DNA of 64,000 nt from Xanthomonas arboricola pv. juglandis (GCF_001013475.1 NZ_JZEF01000001.1:124001-188000); one strand, 5' to 3'. Shown: positions 50,398-63,113, counted from the first letter of the stretch. A program made the numbers and translations. The notes: generated by a model from the letters alone, not told the origin.

Positions 50398-52773
50398 ATG
50401 TCGCTGTACTCGTCTGTCTCCGCGTCCCTGACGTCCGCCACCACGCACGCACCCGCACGCCGTCGCGCCGCCTTGCAGCGCACGCCGCTGGCGCGTGCCT
50501 GCGCCGGCCTGCTGCTTGCCTCGCTGGCCGCCGCTGCCTCTGCGCAGCAGGCGCCGACGCGCCAGGGCGAGAGCGAGGGCAGCCCGACCGCGCTGGATAC
50601 GGTCACCGTCACTGCCGAACACCGCGAGCAGAACCTGCAGGAAGTGCCGGTGTCGGTGGGCGTGGTGCAGGGCGCGGCGATGCGCGAGTTCACCGCCGGT
50701 GGCGACGACACACTGCTGGCGCTGTCCGGCCGCGTGCCGGGCTTCTATGCCGAGACCACCACCGGGCGCATCTTCCCGCGCTTCTATATCCGTGGCCTGG
50801 GCAATATCGATTTCTACCTCGGCGCTTCGCAGCCGGTGTCCATCATCCAGGACGACGTGGTGCTGGAGCACGTGGTGCTCAAGTCCAACCCGGTCTATGA
50901 CGTGGACCAGGTCGAAGTGCTGCGCGGCCCGCAGGGCACCTTGTTCGGCCGCAACACCACCGCCGGCATCGTCAAGTTCGACACCATCAAACCCGGCGAT
51001 ACCTATACCGGCCGCGTCGATGCCAGCTACGGCAGCTACAACACGGTGTCGCTGGACGGCGGCTTCGGCGGCCCGATCAACGACGTGCTGTCGTTCCGTG
51101 TGTCGGCCCTGTACCAGCACCGCGACGACTGGGTGGACAACACCTTCGCCGGCAGCAGCGCCGACGGCACGCGTACCCCGCGCAAGGATGCGATGGGCGG
51201 CTACAACGACCGCAATGCGCGCCTGCAGCTGCTGCTCAAGCCCAACGACGCGTTTTCGCTGCTGGGCTCGGTGCACACGCGCGACTACGACGGCACCTCC
51301 ACGTTGTTCCTGCGCAATGCGGTCACGCGCGGCAGCGACAAGGTCGACGTGCCGCGCGATCGCGTGGCCTACGACGAGGCGCACGACAACCCGCAGGCGT
51401 ATCAGACCGACGGCGGCTCGATCAAGGCGATCTACGATTTCGGCGGCGTGTCGCTGACCTCCATCACCGCCTACGAAACCACCTCCGGCTATAGCCGCGG
51501 CGACACCGATGGCGGCGCCGCGGCGAACTACCCGGTCAACGGCGTGCCGAACGGCTTCGGCCAGTCGATGGGGCAGATCCGCGACCTGGATCAGTACACC
51601 CAGGAACTGCGTCTGGCCAGCGAAGGCGACGACGCTCTGCAATGGCAGGTGGGCGCGTTCTACTTCGACGGGCGCGACACCACCGATTTCTATCAGCGTG
51701 CGTATTTCCTGCAGACCGCCGCGCGCAACCCCAACAACTGGGTGCGCCTGCGCAACACCAATACCTCCTGGGCCGGGTTCGGGCAGCTCAGCTACAAAGC
51801 CACCGACGCACTCACCCTGACTGCCGGTCTGCGCCAGACCAAGGACAGCAAGGAAACCCGCCTGCTCAAGACCGCCGATACCGCCGCCGGTGCGGTGACC
51901 TATCGCGGCCGTCGCGACGTGCGCATGTCCGATACCCAGCCCAGCTGGGATCTCAGCGCGATGTATGAGATCAATCCCGAGCTGAGCGTCTATGCGCGCG
52001 TGGCACGCGGTTTCCGCGGTCCGACCATCCAGGGCCGCAGCGCGGTGTTCAATTCGGATTTCACCACCGCCGATTCGGAAACCATCCTGTCGTGGGAGGC
52101 CGGCATCAAGAGCAGCCTGTTCGACAACCGCCTGCGTCTGAACGTCAGCGGCTTCACCTACACGGTGGACGACATCCAGCTCAACGGCAACGATTCGGAC
52201 GGCAACGGCGTGCTGTTCAATGCCGACAAGGCCAAGGCCTACGGCCTGGAGGCGGATCTGGACTGGCGCCCGATCTCCAACCTGTCGCTGACCGTCGGCC
52301 TGAGCCTGTTGCACAGCGAAATCCACGACGATCGCGTCTACGCGCAGGCCTGTGCGCTCAACGGCGTGGTGGTGTGCACGGTCAACGACCCGACCATCCG
52401 CGTCGGTGCCAACACCTTTGCGCAGATCGACGGCAACCCGTTGCCCAACGCGCCCAAGTACAACCTCAACCTGGCCGCGCGCTACGACATCCCGGTGGGC
52501 AACGATGGCGCCTTCTTCGTCTCCACCGACTGGAACAAGCAGGGCGAAACCAGCTTCGTGCTGTACGACTCCACCGAGTTCCGCGCCAACGGCAATTTCG
52601 AAGGCGGCCTCAAGCTTGGCTACACCGGCGGCTATGGTGCGTGGGAAGTGGCGGCGTTTGCGCGCAACATCACCAACGAGAAGAACGTCAAGGGCGTGAT
52701 CGAAAACTACATGGCTGCGGTGTACAACGAGCCGCGCGTGGTGGGCGTGTCGGTCAACGTCAACTGGCAGTAA
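50398..52773 (+). CDS. TonB-dependent outer-membrane receptor
   Basis: 791 residues. Start at 50398 (MSLYSSVSASL) with ribosome binding site aagga at 50384; an earlier in-frame ATG is unlikely. A long signal region ends at AAAASAQQ. The TonB box region is near LDTVTVTAEHREQNLQEVPVSVGVV, then the plug domain (RVPGFYAETTTGRIFPRFYIRGLG, VEVLRGPQGTLFGRNTTAGIV), and a 22-strand barrel ending NVNWQ. Many such Xanthomonas receptors import plant oligosaccharides, and the adjacent GH43 gene supports a carbohydrate substrate, but an iron-complex substrate cannot be excluded. Followed by a terminator. Confidence 0.93.
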   Translation: MSLYSSVSASLTSATTHAPARRRAALQRTPLARACAGLLLASLAAAASAQQAPTRQGESEGSPTALDTVTVTAEHREQNLQEVPVSVGVVQGAAMREFTAGGDDTLLALSGRVPGFYAETTTGRIFPRFYIRGLGNIDFYLGASQPVSIIQDDVVLEHVVLKSNPVYDVDQVEVLRGPQGTLFGRNTTAGIVKFDTIKPGDTYTGRVDASYGSYNTVSLDGGFGGPINDVLSFRVSALYQHRDDWVDNTFAGSSADGTRTPRKDAMGGYNDRNARLQLLLKPNDAFSLLGSVHTRDYDGTSTLFLRNAVTRGSDKVDVPRDRVAYDEAHDNPQAYQTDGGSIKAIYDFGGVSLTSITAYETTSGYSRGDTDGGAAANYPVNGVPNGFGQSMGQIRDLDQYTQELRLASEGDDALQWQVGAFYFDGRDTTDFYQRAYFLQTAARNPNNWVRLRNTNTSWAGFGQLSYKATDALTLTAGLRQTKDSKETRLLKTADTAAGAVTYRGRRDVRMSDTQPSWDLSAMYEINPELSVYARVARGFRGPTIQGRSAVFNSDFTTADSETILSWEAGIKSSLFDNRLRLNVSGFTYTVDDIQLNGNDSDGNGVLFNADKAKAYGLEADLDWRPISNLSLTVGLSLLHSEIHDDRVYAQACALNGVVVCTVNDPTIRVGANTFAQIDGNPLPNAPKYNLNLAARYDIPVGNDGAFFVSTDWNKQGETSFVLYDSTEFRANGNFEGGLKLGYTGGYGAWEVAAFARNITNEKNVKGVIENYMAAVYNEPRVVGVSVNVNWQ

Positions 52774-52886
52774 GAGCGACTGAAAAGTCGCCAGCGGCTG
52801 CACAGTGCTCTGGTCAGCCGCTCCCGGTGATTGATCGATCGACTGCACCACTGCGCGTGTCGCAGTGATGCCGACAGCAGAACCAG

Positions 52887-52918
52887 ACCCGCTGCGTACA
52901 TCATGCAGCGGGTTTTTT
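52887..52918 (+). terminator. Intrinsic terminator after the TonB receptor
   Basis: Stem ACCCGCTGC (52887-52895) / GCAGCGGGT (52905-52913) followed by six T. Lies just before the end of trxC, which converges. Confidence 0.85.
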
Positions 52919-52921
52919 GTA

Positions 52922-53368
52922 TCAACGGCTGCGCAACACCGACTGCACCCAGCTGACGATCTGCGCGCTGCTCACCGCGCCGGAGTGACGGCCCAGCTCA
53001 CTGCCGCCGCGGATGACCAGCAAGGTCGGGATGCTGCGGATGCCGAAGCGCGTGCCCAGTGCCGGATGCAGATCGGTATCGACCTTCGCCAGCCGGACCT
53101 GCGGTTCGAGCAGTGCCGCGGCTGCGGCAAACTGCGGCGCCATGCTCAGGCACGGCCCGCACCACGGCGCCCAGAAATCCACCACCAATGGCAGCGCGCT
53201 GCGCACCGCATGCTTGTCGAAATCGGTGCCCGACAGCGCCACCGGCGTCCCCAGGAACAAGGGCTTGTGGCAACTGCCGCAGTTGGGTGCATCGCGCAGA
53301 CGCGCAGCTGCGACACGGTTCATCGCAGCGCAGCTCGGGCAGGCGATCAAAAGCGGTGCGTCGGTCAT
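52922..53368 (-). CDS. trxC: Thioredoxin 2 with N-terminal zinc finger
   Basis: 148 residues. N-terminal CPSC and CGSC pairs form the zinc ribbon of TrxC; the thioredoxin active site WCGPC is in VVDFWAPWCGPCLSMAPQF. IPTLLVIRGG carries the cis-proline. Start at 53368 (MTDAPLLIACPSC) has ggaga upstream; the frame continues further but lacks family sequence. It reduces disulfides in the cytoplasm under oxidative stress. Confidence 0.95.
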   Translation of the reverse strand: MTDAPLLIACPSCAAMNRVAAARLRDAPNCGSCHKPLFLGTPVALSGTDFDKHAVRSALPLVVDFWAPWCGPCLSMAPQFAAAAALLEPQVRLAKVDTDLHPALGTRFGIRSIPTLLVIRGGSELGRHSGAVSSAQIVSWVQSVLRSR

Positions 53369-53544
53369 GCGGCGGTCTCCGGTGGCAGGCAATGCAGTCG
53401 CTGTGCTCGCACGCCATGGCGGCAAGTGCGGCTGCATGCGGCCAGTGTAACTGCCATCGCCGAAGGTCCGGTGCCGTCGGCCACGAACGCAACACCGGGC
53501 GTGCGGCGCTCATGCCACAAGCTGGCGCACGCGCGCTGCAGTGC

Positions 53545-53910
53545 TCAGCCCGATTGCCCCAGGCTCAGGATCGGAACGAAGCCGCCGTAGATCAGGCGCT
53601 TGCCATCGAACGGCATCGGGTTGACCGATGGGTCCATGCGCGGGTCGTCCATCATCTTGCGCATGCCCGCATCGCGGGTCGCCTTGTCCGGCCATTCGAT
53701 CCACGAAAACACCACGGTTTCGTCCTCGCCGGCATCGACCGCGCGATGGAAGTCGGTCAGTTGTCCATGCTGGACGTCATCGCCCCAGCACTCCACCACG
53801 CGCAGCGCGCCGTACTCGATGATGATGGCATCGCCCATGCGGGCATGTTCCAGAAACGCGGCCTTGTTGGCCGTCGGCACCGCGAGCGCAAACCCATCCA
53901 CATACGACAT
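53545..53910 (-). CDS. DUF1428 family protein
   Basis: 121 residues beginning MSYVDGFALAVPTANKAAFLEHAR, the standard DUF1428 N-terminus (ferredoxin-like fold; E. coli YbaA relatives). FSWIEWPDKATRDAGMRKMMDDPRM and PFDGKRLIYGGF are conserved. Start at 53910 has a strong GGAGGTGG sequence before it. The reading frame is open upstream to 54231 but that part is not conserved. Function unknown. Confidence 0.9.
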   Translation of the reverse strand: MSYVDGFALAVPTANKAAFLEHARMGDAIIIEYGALRVVECWGDDVQHGQLTDFHRAVDAGEDETVVFSWIEWPDKATRDAGMRKMMDDPRMDPSVNPMPFDGKRLIYGGFVPILSLGQSG

Positions 53911-54298
53911 GACCACCTCCTCAGACACGGCGCACGGCGTGCGCCTAATGATGACGAACAGATGCTGGTGCGACCGAAACAAGCTGGAATGCGGCGCCGC
54001 GATGGATGTCGCCCGCGCGTGGAATGCGAGCATACGGTGCATCCGGATGGCGAGCACTGGTCGCGCTCGCATGACCATGCACACCGTTGTCGTGCCCGGT
54101 TTCGTTCTCGTATCGCATGCGCGGCACGCTGCGTGCCGCGTCCTGGATGAGTTCGTCAGAGGGATTGTGTTGTGGCGATGGGCTGGGCTTGCGACAGGCC
54201 GCCAGCCCCGGATTGCACCGGCTTCGATCACCCATCACGCCTTGCCGGGCGCCGCGGCGAACGCCCGGCGTGATGCTTGGTCGCCCCGTTGGCCGCGA
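53911..54298. other. Intergenic region between the DUF1428 gene and the chemosensory operon (388 bases)
   Basis: Contains two hairpins: GCGGCACG-N3-CGTGCCGC at 54121-54139, and GCCGGGCG / CGCCCGGC at 54244-54269, the latter 30 bases downstream of the final gene of the chemosensory operon and a possible terminator without a T run. No gene is supported. Confidence 0.55.
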
Positions 54299-55429
54299 TT
54301 ACGCGGCCAGATTGCGTCGCCGCAGCACGGCTTCAAACACCACGTCGCCGCTTTCGTTGCGTGCCTGCAGCGTACCGCCGTGCGCCTTGACGAACTGGTC
54401 GGCGATAAACAGGCCCAGCCCCAGGCCCTGGCTGGCATGGAAGCTGGCCTTGAACGGCTCGAACAGGCGCGGCATCAGGCTGTCCGGGATGCGTCCGACA
54501 TTGCGCACCGACAGCCGCAGCGTGTCGCGTTCGCGTCCGTCCAGATGCACCCGCACCGGCTGGCTGCCGCCATGCAGCACCGCGTTGCCGACCAGGTTGG
54601 ACACGACCTGGGCCAGCCGATCGCCATCGCCATCGCCGTCCAGATCACCTTCGGTACGCAGGTCGATCGGCGTGTGCGGATTGGCCTGCGCTACTTCGCC
54701 CACCACACTATGGGTGACTTCACCCAGATTGCAGGGGCCGAATTGCATCGACAGCCCGTCGCTGCGCAGCCGTGAGAAATCCAGCAGCTGCTCGACCATC
54801 CGCGCCATCCGCCGCGCGCTGTTTTCCAGGTGATCGAGCGTGCGTGCGGCCGAGCCATCGGCCTCCACATCCAGGCTGAGCTTGTCGGCGCACAGCAGGA
54901 TCACCGACAGCGGGGTGCGCAGGTCGTGGGTGAGTACGGCCATCATGGTTTCGTTGAGGGTGAGCGCGCGTTCCAGCGAGGCGTTGCGTGCCTTGAGCAG
55001 GCGCCGCTGCTGGTACAACTCGATGAACACATTGACCTTGCTCAGGATCACGTGCGGCTCGATCGGCTTGTGCAGGAAATCCACCGCGCCGGTTTCGTAG
55101 CCCTGGAAGGCGCGCATCGGATCGTTCGGCGATGCGGTCAGGAAAATGATCGGCACATGCCGGCTGCGCTGCGAGCCGCGCATCAGTTCGGCCAGCGAAA
55201 AGCCGTCCATTTCCGGCATGTGCACATCCAGCAGCGCCAGCGCCACATCGTGTTCGAGCAGCAGCTCCAGCGCCTGCGCGCCGGACGCGGCACACAGCAC
55301 CTGGAGGCCGTCGCGCTGCAGCAGCGCTTCCGTCGCCACCAGGTTCTGTGGCACGTCGTCGACGATCAGCAGCTTGGCGGGTTCGTCGCCATTGCCGTGC
55401 GCAGCCAGGCCGGTCGCGGTGAGATTCAT
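54299..55429 (-). CDS. Receiver-histidine kinase hybrid, last gene of the CheR/CheB operon
   Basis: 376 residues. Receiver domain first (15-135, Asp68 in LALLDVHMPEMDG), then a short coiled coil, HisKA with His168 in LTHDLRTPLSVI, and a HATPase domain (VVSNLVGNAVLHGG, QGLGLGLFIADQFVKAHGG). The HATPase G1 box is weak: RNVGRIPDSLM replaces the usual Asp-x-Gly-x-Gly, so ATP binding may be altered. Start at 55429 (MNLTATGLAAHG) overlaps the upstream cheB-like stop by four bases. Confidence 0.9.
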   Translation of the reverse strand: MNLTATGLAAHGNGDEPAKLLIVDDVPQNLVATEALLQRDGLQVLCAASGAQALELLLEHDVALALLDVHMPEMDGFSLAELMRGSQRSRHVPIIFLTASPNDPMRAFQGYETGAVDFLHKPIEPHVILSKVNVFIELYQQRRLLKARNASLERALTLNETMMAVLTHDLRTPLSVILLCADKLSLDVEADGSAARTLDHLENSARRMARMVEQLLDFSRLRSDGLSMQFGPCNLGEVTHSVVGEVAQANPHTPIDLRTEGDLDGDGDGDRLAQVVSNLVGNAVLHGGSQPVRVHLDGRERDTLRLSVRNVGRIPDSLMPRLFEPFKASFHASQGLGLGLFIADQFVKAHGGTLQARNESGDVVFEAVLRRRNLAA

Positions 55430-56013
55430 GGGTGAAAGGCTTCCAGTCGGCTGCAGATCGCCTGCAGGGTGAGCACCGCATCGGCGCCAGCATAGGCGAG
55501 AGCGGAGGCGGGCATCAGCGGTGAGGCGGCATCGTCGGGGCGCTGGATCCAGGCGGTGCCACCGACCGCGCGCACGGCTGCCACGCCGGCGCTGCCGTCG
55601 CTGCTGGCGCCGGTGAGCAGGATCGCCAGCAGGCGCTGCCCGAAGACGTCGGCCGCCGATTCGAACAAGGGGTCGATCGCCGGGCGCGAGAACAGCACCG
55701 GTGCATCCATCGACAACGCCAGACTGTCGCGCGTTTCCACCAGCAGATGGTAGTCGGGCGGGGCGATGGTCACGCTGCCGGCAAGCAGCGGCTGCTTGTC
55801 TTCGGCCTCGCGCACCGGCAAGGCGCAGCGTGCATCCATCAGCTCGGCAAGATGGCTGGTGCGGTCGCGCGGCAGGTGCAACACCACCAGCACCGGCATC
55901 GGCAGGTCCGCAGGCAGGCTGGACAGCAGCGCCTGCAAGGCCATGACGCCGCCGGCCGAGGCGCCGATCACCATCGCGTCGAACTGCGCCGCCGCCGCGT
56001 GCATTGCGTTCAT
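55426..56013 (-). CDS. CheB-type protein-glutamate methylesterase domain (no receiver)
   Basis: 195 residues, only the catalytic domain of CheB. The Ser-His-Asp triad is in place: Ser19 in VIGASAGG, His46 in VLHLPRD, and Asp149 in LLTGASSDGSAG. IAPPDYHLLV is conserved. In chemotaxis CheB removes methyl groups from receptor glutamates and is activated by phosphorylation of its receiver, which is missing here; regulation must be through partner proteins. Start 56013 overlaps the cheR-like stop (ATGA). Confidence 0.92.
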   Translation of the reverse strand: MNAMHAAAAQFDAMVIGASAGGVMALQALLSSLPADLPMPVLVVLHLPRDRTSHLAELMDARCALPVREAEDKQPLLAGSVTIAPPDYHLLVETRDSLALSMDAPVLFSRPAIDPLFESAADVFGQRLLAILLTGASSDGSAGVAAVRAVGGTAWIQRPDDAASPLMPASALAYAGADAVLTLQAICSRLEAFHP

Positions 56014-56833
56014 GCCGCCGCCTTGCGGAACAGGCGCTGCTCGCGTGCCACGGTTTCGAACGCCTGCGCATGCGCACCGAACTGCAGCGACTCCTTGCTG
56101 CCCAGGCCCAGGAACCCGCGGTGCACCAATGCATCGTGGAACAGGCCCACGGCACGGTCCTGCAGGCTGCGGTTGAAATAGATCAGCACGTTGCGGCACG
56201 ACACCAGGTGCACTTCGGAGAACACCGTATCGGTGGCGAGGCTGTGGTCGGCGAAGACGATATTGCGCTTCAACCGGCGATCGAACACCGCGCCGTCGTA
56301 GGCGGTGGTGTAATAGTCCGAGAGCGAGCCGCGGCCGCCGGCGTCCAGGTAATTGCGGCTGAACTGCGCGATGCGGTCGATGCCGAAGGCGCCGGCCTCG
56401 GCCATGCCCAGTGCTTCGGGATTGATGTCGGTGGCGTAGATCACGGCCTTTTCCAGCAGGCCTTCTTCGTGCAGCAGGATCGCCAGCGACCAGACTTCCT
56501 CGCCGGTGCTGCAGCCGGCCACCCACAGCTTGATCGACGGATAGGTGCGCAAGACCGGCACCGCATGCTCGCGCAGTACGCGAAAGTAGGCCGGGTCGCG
56601 GAACATCTCCGACACCTGCACGGTGAAGAACTGCATCGCCTGCGCAAAGGTGTCCGGTTCGTGCAGCAGGCGGTGCTGCAGATCGGCCACGCGCTCGCAC
56701 TCCAGGCGTGCCATCGCGTGGCGCATGCGCCGGCGCAGCGACGACACCGCGTAATCACGGAAGTCGTAGTGGTAGCGCTGGTAGACCGCTTCCAGCAGCA
56801 CCCGCAGCTCCAGGTCGAACAGCTCCACCGCGT

Positions 56834-56837
<4 letters not shown>
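56010..56837 (-). CDS. CheR-type methyltransferase
   Basis: 275 residues, normal for CheR. The N-terminal helical domain (1-75, YHYDFRDYAVSSLRRRMRH) and the SAM-binding domain (LWVAGCSTGEEVWSLAILLHE near residue 105; ATDINPEALGMAEAG; HLVSCRNVLIYFN) are intact. It would methylate glutamates on a receptor-like protein. No methyl-accepting protein is encoded near, so the target may be the GAF hybrid kinase or another protein (inference). Overlaps both neighbours by four bases. Confidence 0.93.
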
Positions 56838-59998
<3,161 letters not shown>

Positions 59999-60154
59999 AA
60001 AGGCGCGGACCGGACAGGGAGGGCGGTCATGGTAGCCGATAACTTTCACGCGCAAATCGCCGGGATTTTGACGCTCTGCAGCTGGGTCGGCTTGCACGCA
60101 GCCTTCACGCACTCGTCACTATGGTCGCGCGCTTTCTCGGGGGAAAGTCGCGTG

Positions 60155-61318
60155 ATGGATGCGGAAACGGCCGTCGACAGTACGGGGCCGCTTTCTCACG
60201 ACAGCCGGCAGTGCCAGCTGTTGGTGCAGAGCGTGTCCGATTATGCGATCTACATGCTCGATACGGGCGGCCATGTGTGCAGCTGGAATCCCGGCGGCGA
60301 GCGCATCAAGGGTTACACCGCCGGCGAGATCATTGGCTCGCATTTTTCGCGCTTCTATCTGCCAGAGGATGCGCAGGGTGGCGAGCCGGCCCGCAATCTG
60401 GACACCGCCAGACGCGAGGGGCGCTTTGCCACCGAAGGCTGGCGGGTGCGCAAGGACGGCAGCCGCTTCTGGGCAAGCGTAGCGATCGAGCCGGTGCTGG
60501 AATTCGGCGTGCTGGTGGGGTTTGCCAAGGTCACCTGCGACATCGACCAGCGGCACCAGGCGCAGCAGCTGTTGCAGCACGCGCAGCACGCCCTGATGCA
60601 GTCGCAGAAGGTGGATGCGCTGGGCCGCCTGACGCTCGGCATGGCGCACGATTTCAATAATCTGCTGACCGTGATGGTGACCAGCCTGGACCTGATCGCG
60701 CTGCGTGCCGGCGACGATGCGCGCACGCGCATGCTGGTGGAAGCGGCGCAGACGGCAGTCGATCGCGGCACCTTGCTGACGCGCCAGCTGCTCGCCTTTG
60801 CACGCGGGCAGCGGCTGATTCCCGAGCGCCATGGCGCCAACGCGGTGGTGACGCGCTCGCTGGAACTGCTGCGGCGTGCCTGCCCGGCCGGCCTTGCCTT
60901 GTCGCTCGAGTTTGCCGAGCAATTGCCCGATATCCGCGTGGACCCCGGCCAACTGGAAGCGGCCTTGCTCAATCTGGTGTTCAACAGCTGCGATGCCATG
61001 CCTGGCGGCGGCAACATCGTGCTGGAAACGGCCGTGCAGCAGCGTGTTGCGCCGTCCGATCCGCATGGCCGGCCGCGCAACTACGTCAGCATTGCCGTGC
61101 GCGATGATGGCCCCGGCATGTCTGCACACGTGGCGCAATGCGCCAGTGAGCCATTTTTCACCACCAAGGACGTGGGCAAGGGCTCGGGCCTGGGATTGAG
61201 CCAGGTATACGGCTTTGCGTCCCAATCCGGTGGTTTTGTCGAGCTGGATACCGCTCCTGGCCATGGCACCACCGTTACCCTGTTTCTCCCGGCCATCGAG
61301 GAGGCTGAGCATGACTGA
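60155..61318 (+). CDS. PAS-domain histidine kinase
   Basis: 387 residues, soluble. PAS domain at about 18-130 (SDYAIYMLDTGGHVCSWNPGGERIKGYTAGEI with PAC tail VGFAKVTCDIDQRH). HisKA-type His165 in LGMAHDFNNLLTVM, then HATPase (NLVFNSCDAMPGGG, DDGPGMSAHV, GSGLGLSQVYGFASQSGG). Start at 60155 (MDAETAVDSTG); a GTG directly before it (60152) is possible. The open frame extends over 2.5 kb upstream antisense to the hybrid kinase but is not coding there. Divergent from the hybrid kinase gene and overlapping the next gene by 8 bases. Confidence 0.92.
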   Translation: MDAETAVDSTGPLSHDSRQCQLLVQSVSDYAIYMLDTGGHVCSWNPGGERIKGYTAGEIIGSHFSRFYLPEDAQGGEPARNLDTARREGRFATEGWRVRKDGSRFWASVAIEPVLEFGVLVGFAKVTCDIDQRHQAQQLLQHAQHALMQSQKVDALGRLTLGMAHDFNNLLTVMVTSLDLIALRAGDDARTRMLVEAAQTAVDRGTLLTRQLLAFARGQRLIPERHGANAVVTRSLELLRRACPAGLALSLEFAEQLPDIRVDPGQLEAALLNLVFNSCDAMPGGGNIVLETAVQQRVAPSDPHGRPRNYVSIAVRDDGPGMSAHVAQCASEPFFTTKDVGKGSGLGLSQVYGFASQSGGFVELDTAPGHGTTVTLFLPAIEEAEHD

Positions 61319-61679
61319 ATCCCTGCGTCTGTTGATGGTGGAAGATCAGCAGGAATTGCGCGAACTGATCGGCGAGGCACTGCGCGATGCAGGCATCACC
61401 GTCGAAACCGCCGACGACGGCCATAGCGCCTTGCGCATGCTGCGCGAGAACGGCCCTTACGATGTGGTCTTCAGCGACATCCGCATGCCCAACGGCATGT
61501 CGGGCATCGAACTGAGCGAACACGTGGCGCAGCTGCTGCCGCAGGCGCGGGTCATCCTGGCCTCGGGGTTTGCAAAGGCGCAATTGCCGCCGCTGCCGGC
61601 GCAGGTGGATTTCCTGCCCAAACCGTATCGCCTGCGTCAGCTAATCGATGTGTTGAAAGGCGTGGCAACCAACGCCTGA
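61311..61679 (+). CDS. Single-domain response regulator
   Basis: 122 residues with one receiver domain: acidic pair MVEDQQELRELI near residue 10, phospho-acceptor Asp56 in VVFSDIRMPNGMSG, the Ser/Ala position in ILASGFAKAQ and Lys in FLPKPYRLRQLI. No output domain, so it acts as a CheY-like relay. Overlaps the PAS kinase gene by 8 bases, making a cognate pair likely. Confidence 0.93.
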   Translation: MTESLRLLMVEDQQELRELIGEALRDAGITVETADDGHSALRMLRENGPYDVVFSDIRMPNGMSGIELSEHVAQLLPQARVILASGFAKAQLPPLPAQVDFLPKPYRLRQLIDVLKGVATNA

Positions 61680-61763
61680 GCGTTGGCTGCGTGTGTCCTG
61701 CGCTGCAGAAAGTCCTGCCTGCAATCGCGCAGGCCGTGACCGAGAGTCCTGCGTCTACGCCGC

Positions 61764-63113
61764 TCAACGGCTTTGGTAGTACACCTTGTCGATGGCGATC
61801 TCCACTGGCGCAGCCGGCGGATCGGCCACCAGCATGAACATCTGTTTGACCGCCTGCAGATCCAGGTCGTAGAACGCACTGAAGGGAATGCTCACCTCGT
61901 GCCAGGCGCCATCGCGCACCAGGCCGTATTGATTGCTGCCCGCAGCAAAATCCACCCAGCTGTCGCCAAAGCTGGTGTTGATGCCGATCTTGAAGGTCGA
62001 TGGCGTGGTGGTTTTCAGATGCAGCTTCAGCGCGCCGCCGGCATAGGCGGCCATGTTGCGATAGTCGGTCTGGATGCCCAGGCCATACCAGGCACCGGCG
62101 TTGGCGCGGTAGGCCATCACGTTGCTGCCTTCGAACGGCGCCTGCGCAATCGGGGTGAGGTTGTTCCACAGATACAGCTCGGCATCCTGGCCGAAGTTGA
62201 GTCGCCCGCTGGTATCGGCCTGCTCGGTGAACACGCCGAAGCGCCCGGCAGGCGCTGCGTGTTGCGCACCCACATACAGTTGCGAACCGGGGTTTTGATA
62301 CAGGCGGATATAATCGATCTCCATCCTGCCCGGCAACGGCGCGGTCACCGCCGCAGGCGAGGTGATGCCGGTATAGGTGCCACCCACGGCGAGATTGAGC
62401 AGCAGATACTGCTGCTGATGGAATTCGTGCAGCGAGGCGCCTTCGATATTGGAGATCGCAAACTCGAAGTATTGCTGGCCGTCGATCGACACGCGGATGA
62501 ACTGCGGGTCCCAGGTCATGCGGTACACATGGAAGTCGGCATGCAGATCCACCGGGCTGGTGTAGCTGGTGTCGTAGTCGGCCTGCTGACCGTTGTAGTC
62601 CCAGTGCACCGCGGCACCGATACGGCGATTGGCGGTGCCATTGGCGATAGCCGCGGCCATGCCGGCTTCCAGCAGGTCGATCTCGCCGCGACCTGGCCAC
62701 ACGCCGATGGTGCCCAGCATCCAGTACGCCGGCCATAGCCCGTTGCCCACCACCGGCGTCTTGATGCGCGCCTCCAGCGTGCCGTACCTGAAATGCATAC
62801 GGCCTTCGGTCTTGAGACGCGCCGAGGTAAACGGCATGCCCTGGAACGCTTCGCGTCGCGCTTCGATCACCAGCCGGCCGTTATCGATACGCGCGTTTTC
62901 GGCGCGGCTGGTGTAGTACTGCATCTCGCCGTTGCCCCAGCCGCACAGGCCGATCTGGCAGCCGTTGCCGACGTCGTAGGTCCACTTGTTGCCATCGATG
63001 CCGGGGCCATTGAAGTTGTCTTCCCAGACCAGGGTTTGCGCGTGCGCGCCTGGTGGCATCGCCGCTGCGCACAGCAGGGCGAACTGCACAGCGACACTGC
63101 GTAGCGTGTTCAT
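61764..63113 (-). CDS. Secreted glycoside hydrolase family 16 (beta-glucanase type) with C-terminal domain
   Basis: 449 residues. Signal peptide MNTLRSVAVQFALL to GAHAQ. The GH16 jelly-roll domain (about 25-275) has the active-site motif GEIDLLEAG (Glu-x-Asp-x-x-Glu) and aromatic GLWPAYWML before it, as in laminarinases and licheninases. The C-terminal ~150 residues (from about 295: GRFGVFTEQADTSGRLNFGQ) form a separate beta-rich domain, perhaps carbohydrate binding. Start at 63113 gives a proper signal. It probably cuts beta-1,3 or mixed-linkage glucan; oomycete/fungal or plant wall glucan are possible substrates. Confidence 0.92.
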   Translation of the reverse strand: MNTLRSVAVQFALLCAAAMPPGAHAQTLVWEDNFNGPGIDGNKWTYDVGNGCQIGLCGWGNGEMQYYTSRAENARIDNGRLVIEARREAFQGMPFTSARLKTEGRMHFRYGTLEARIKTPVVGNGLWPAYWMLGTIGVWPGRGEIDLLEAGMAAAIANGTANRRIGAAVHWDYNGQQADYDTSYTSPVDLHADFHVYRMTWDPQFIRVSIDGQQYFEFAISNIEGASLHEFHQQQYLLLNLAVGGTYTGITSPAAVTAPLPGRMEIDYIRLYQNPGSQLYVGAQHAAPAGRFGVFTEQADTSGRLNFGQDAELYLWNNLTPIAQAPFEGSNVMAYRANAGAWYGLGIQTDYRNMAAYAGGALKLHLKTTTPSTFKIGINTSFGDSWVDFAAGSNQYGLVRDGAWHEVSIPFSAFYDLDLQAVKQMFMLVADPPAAPVEIAIDKVYYQSR

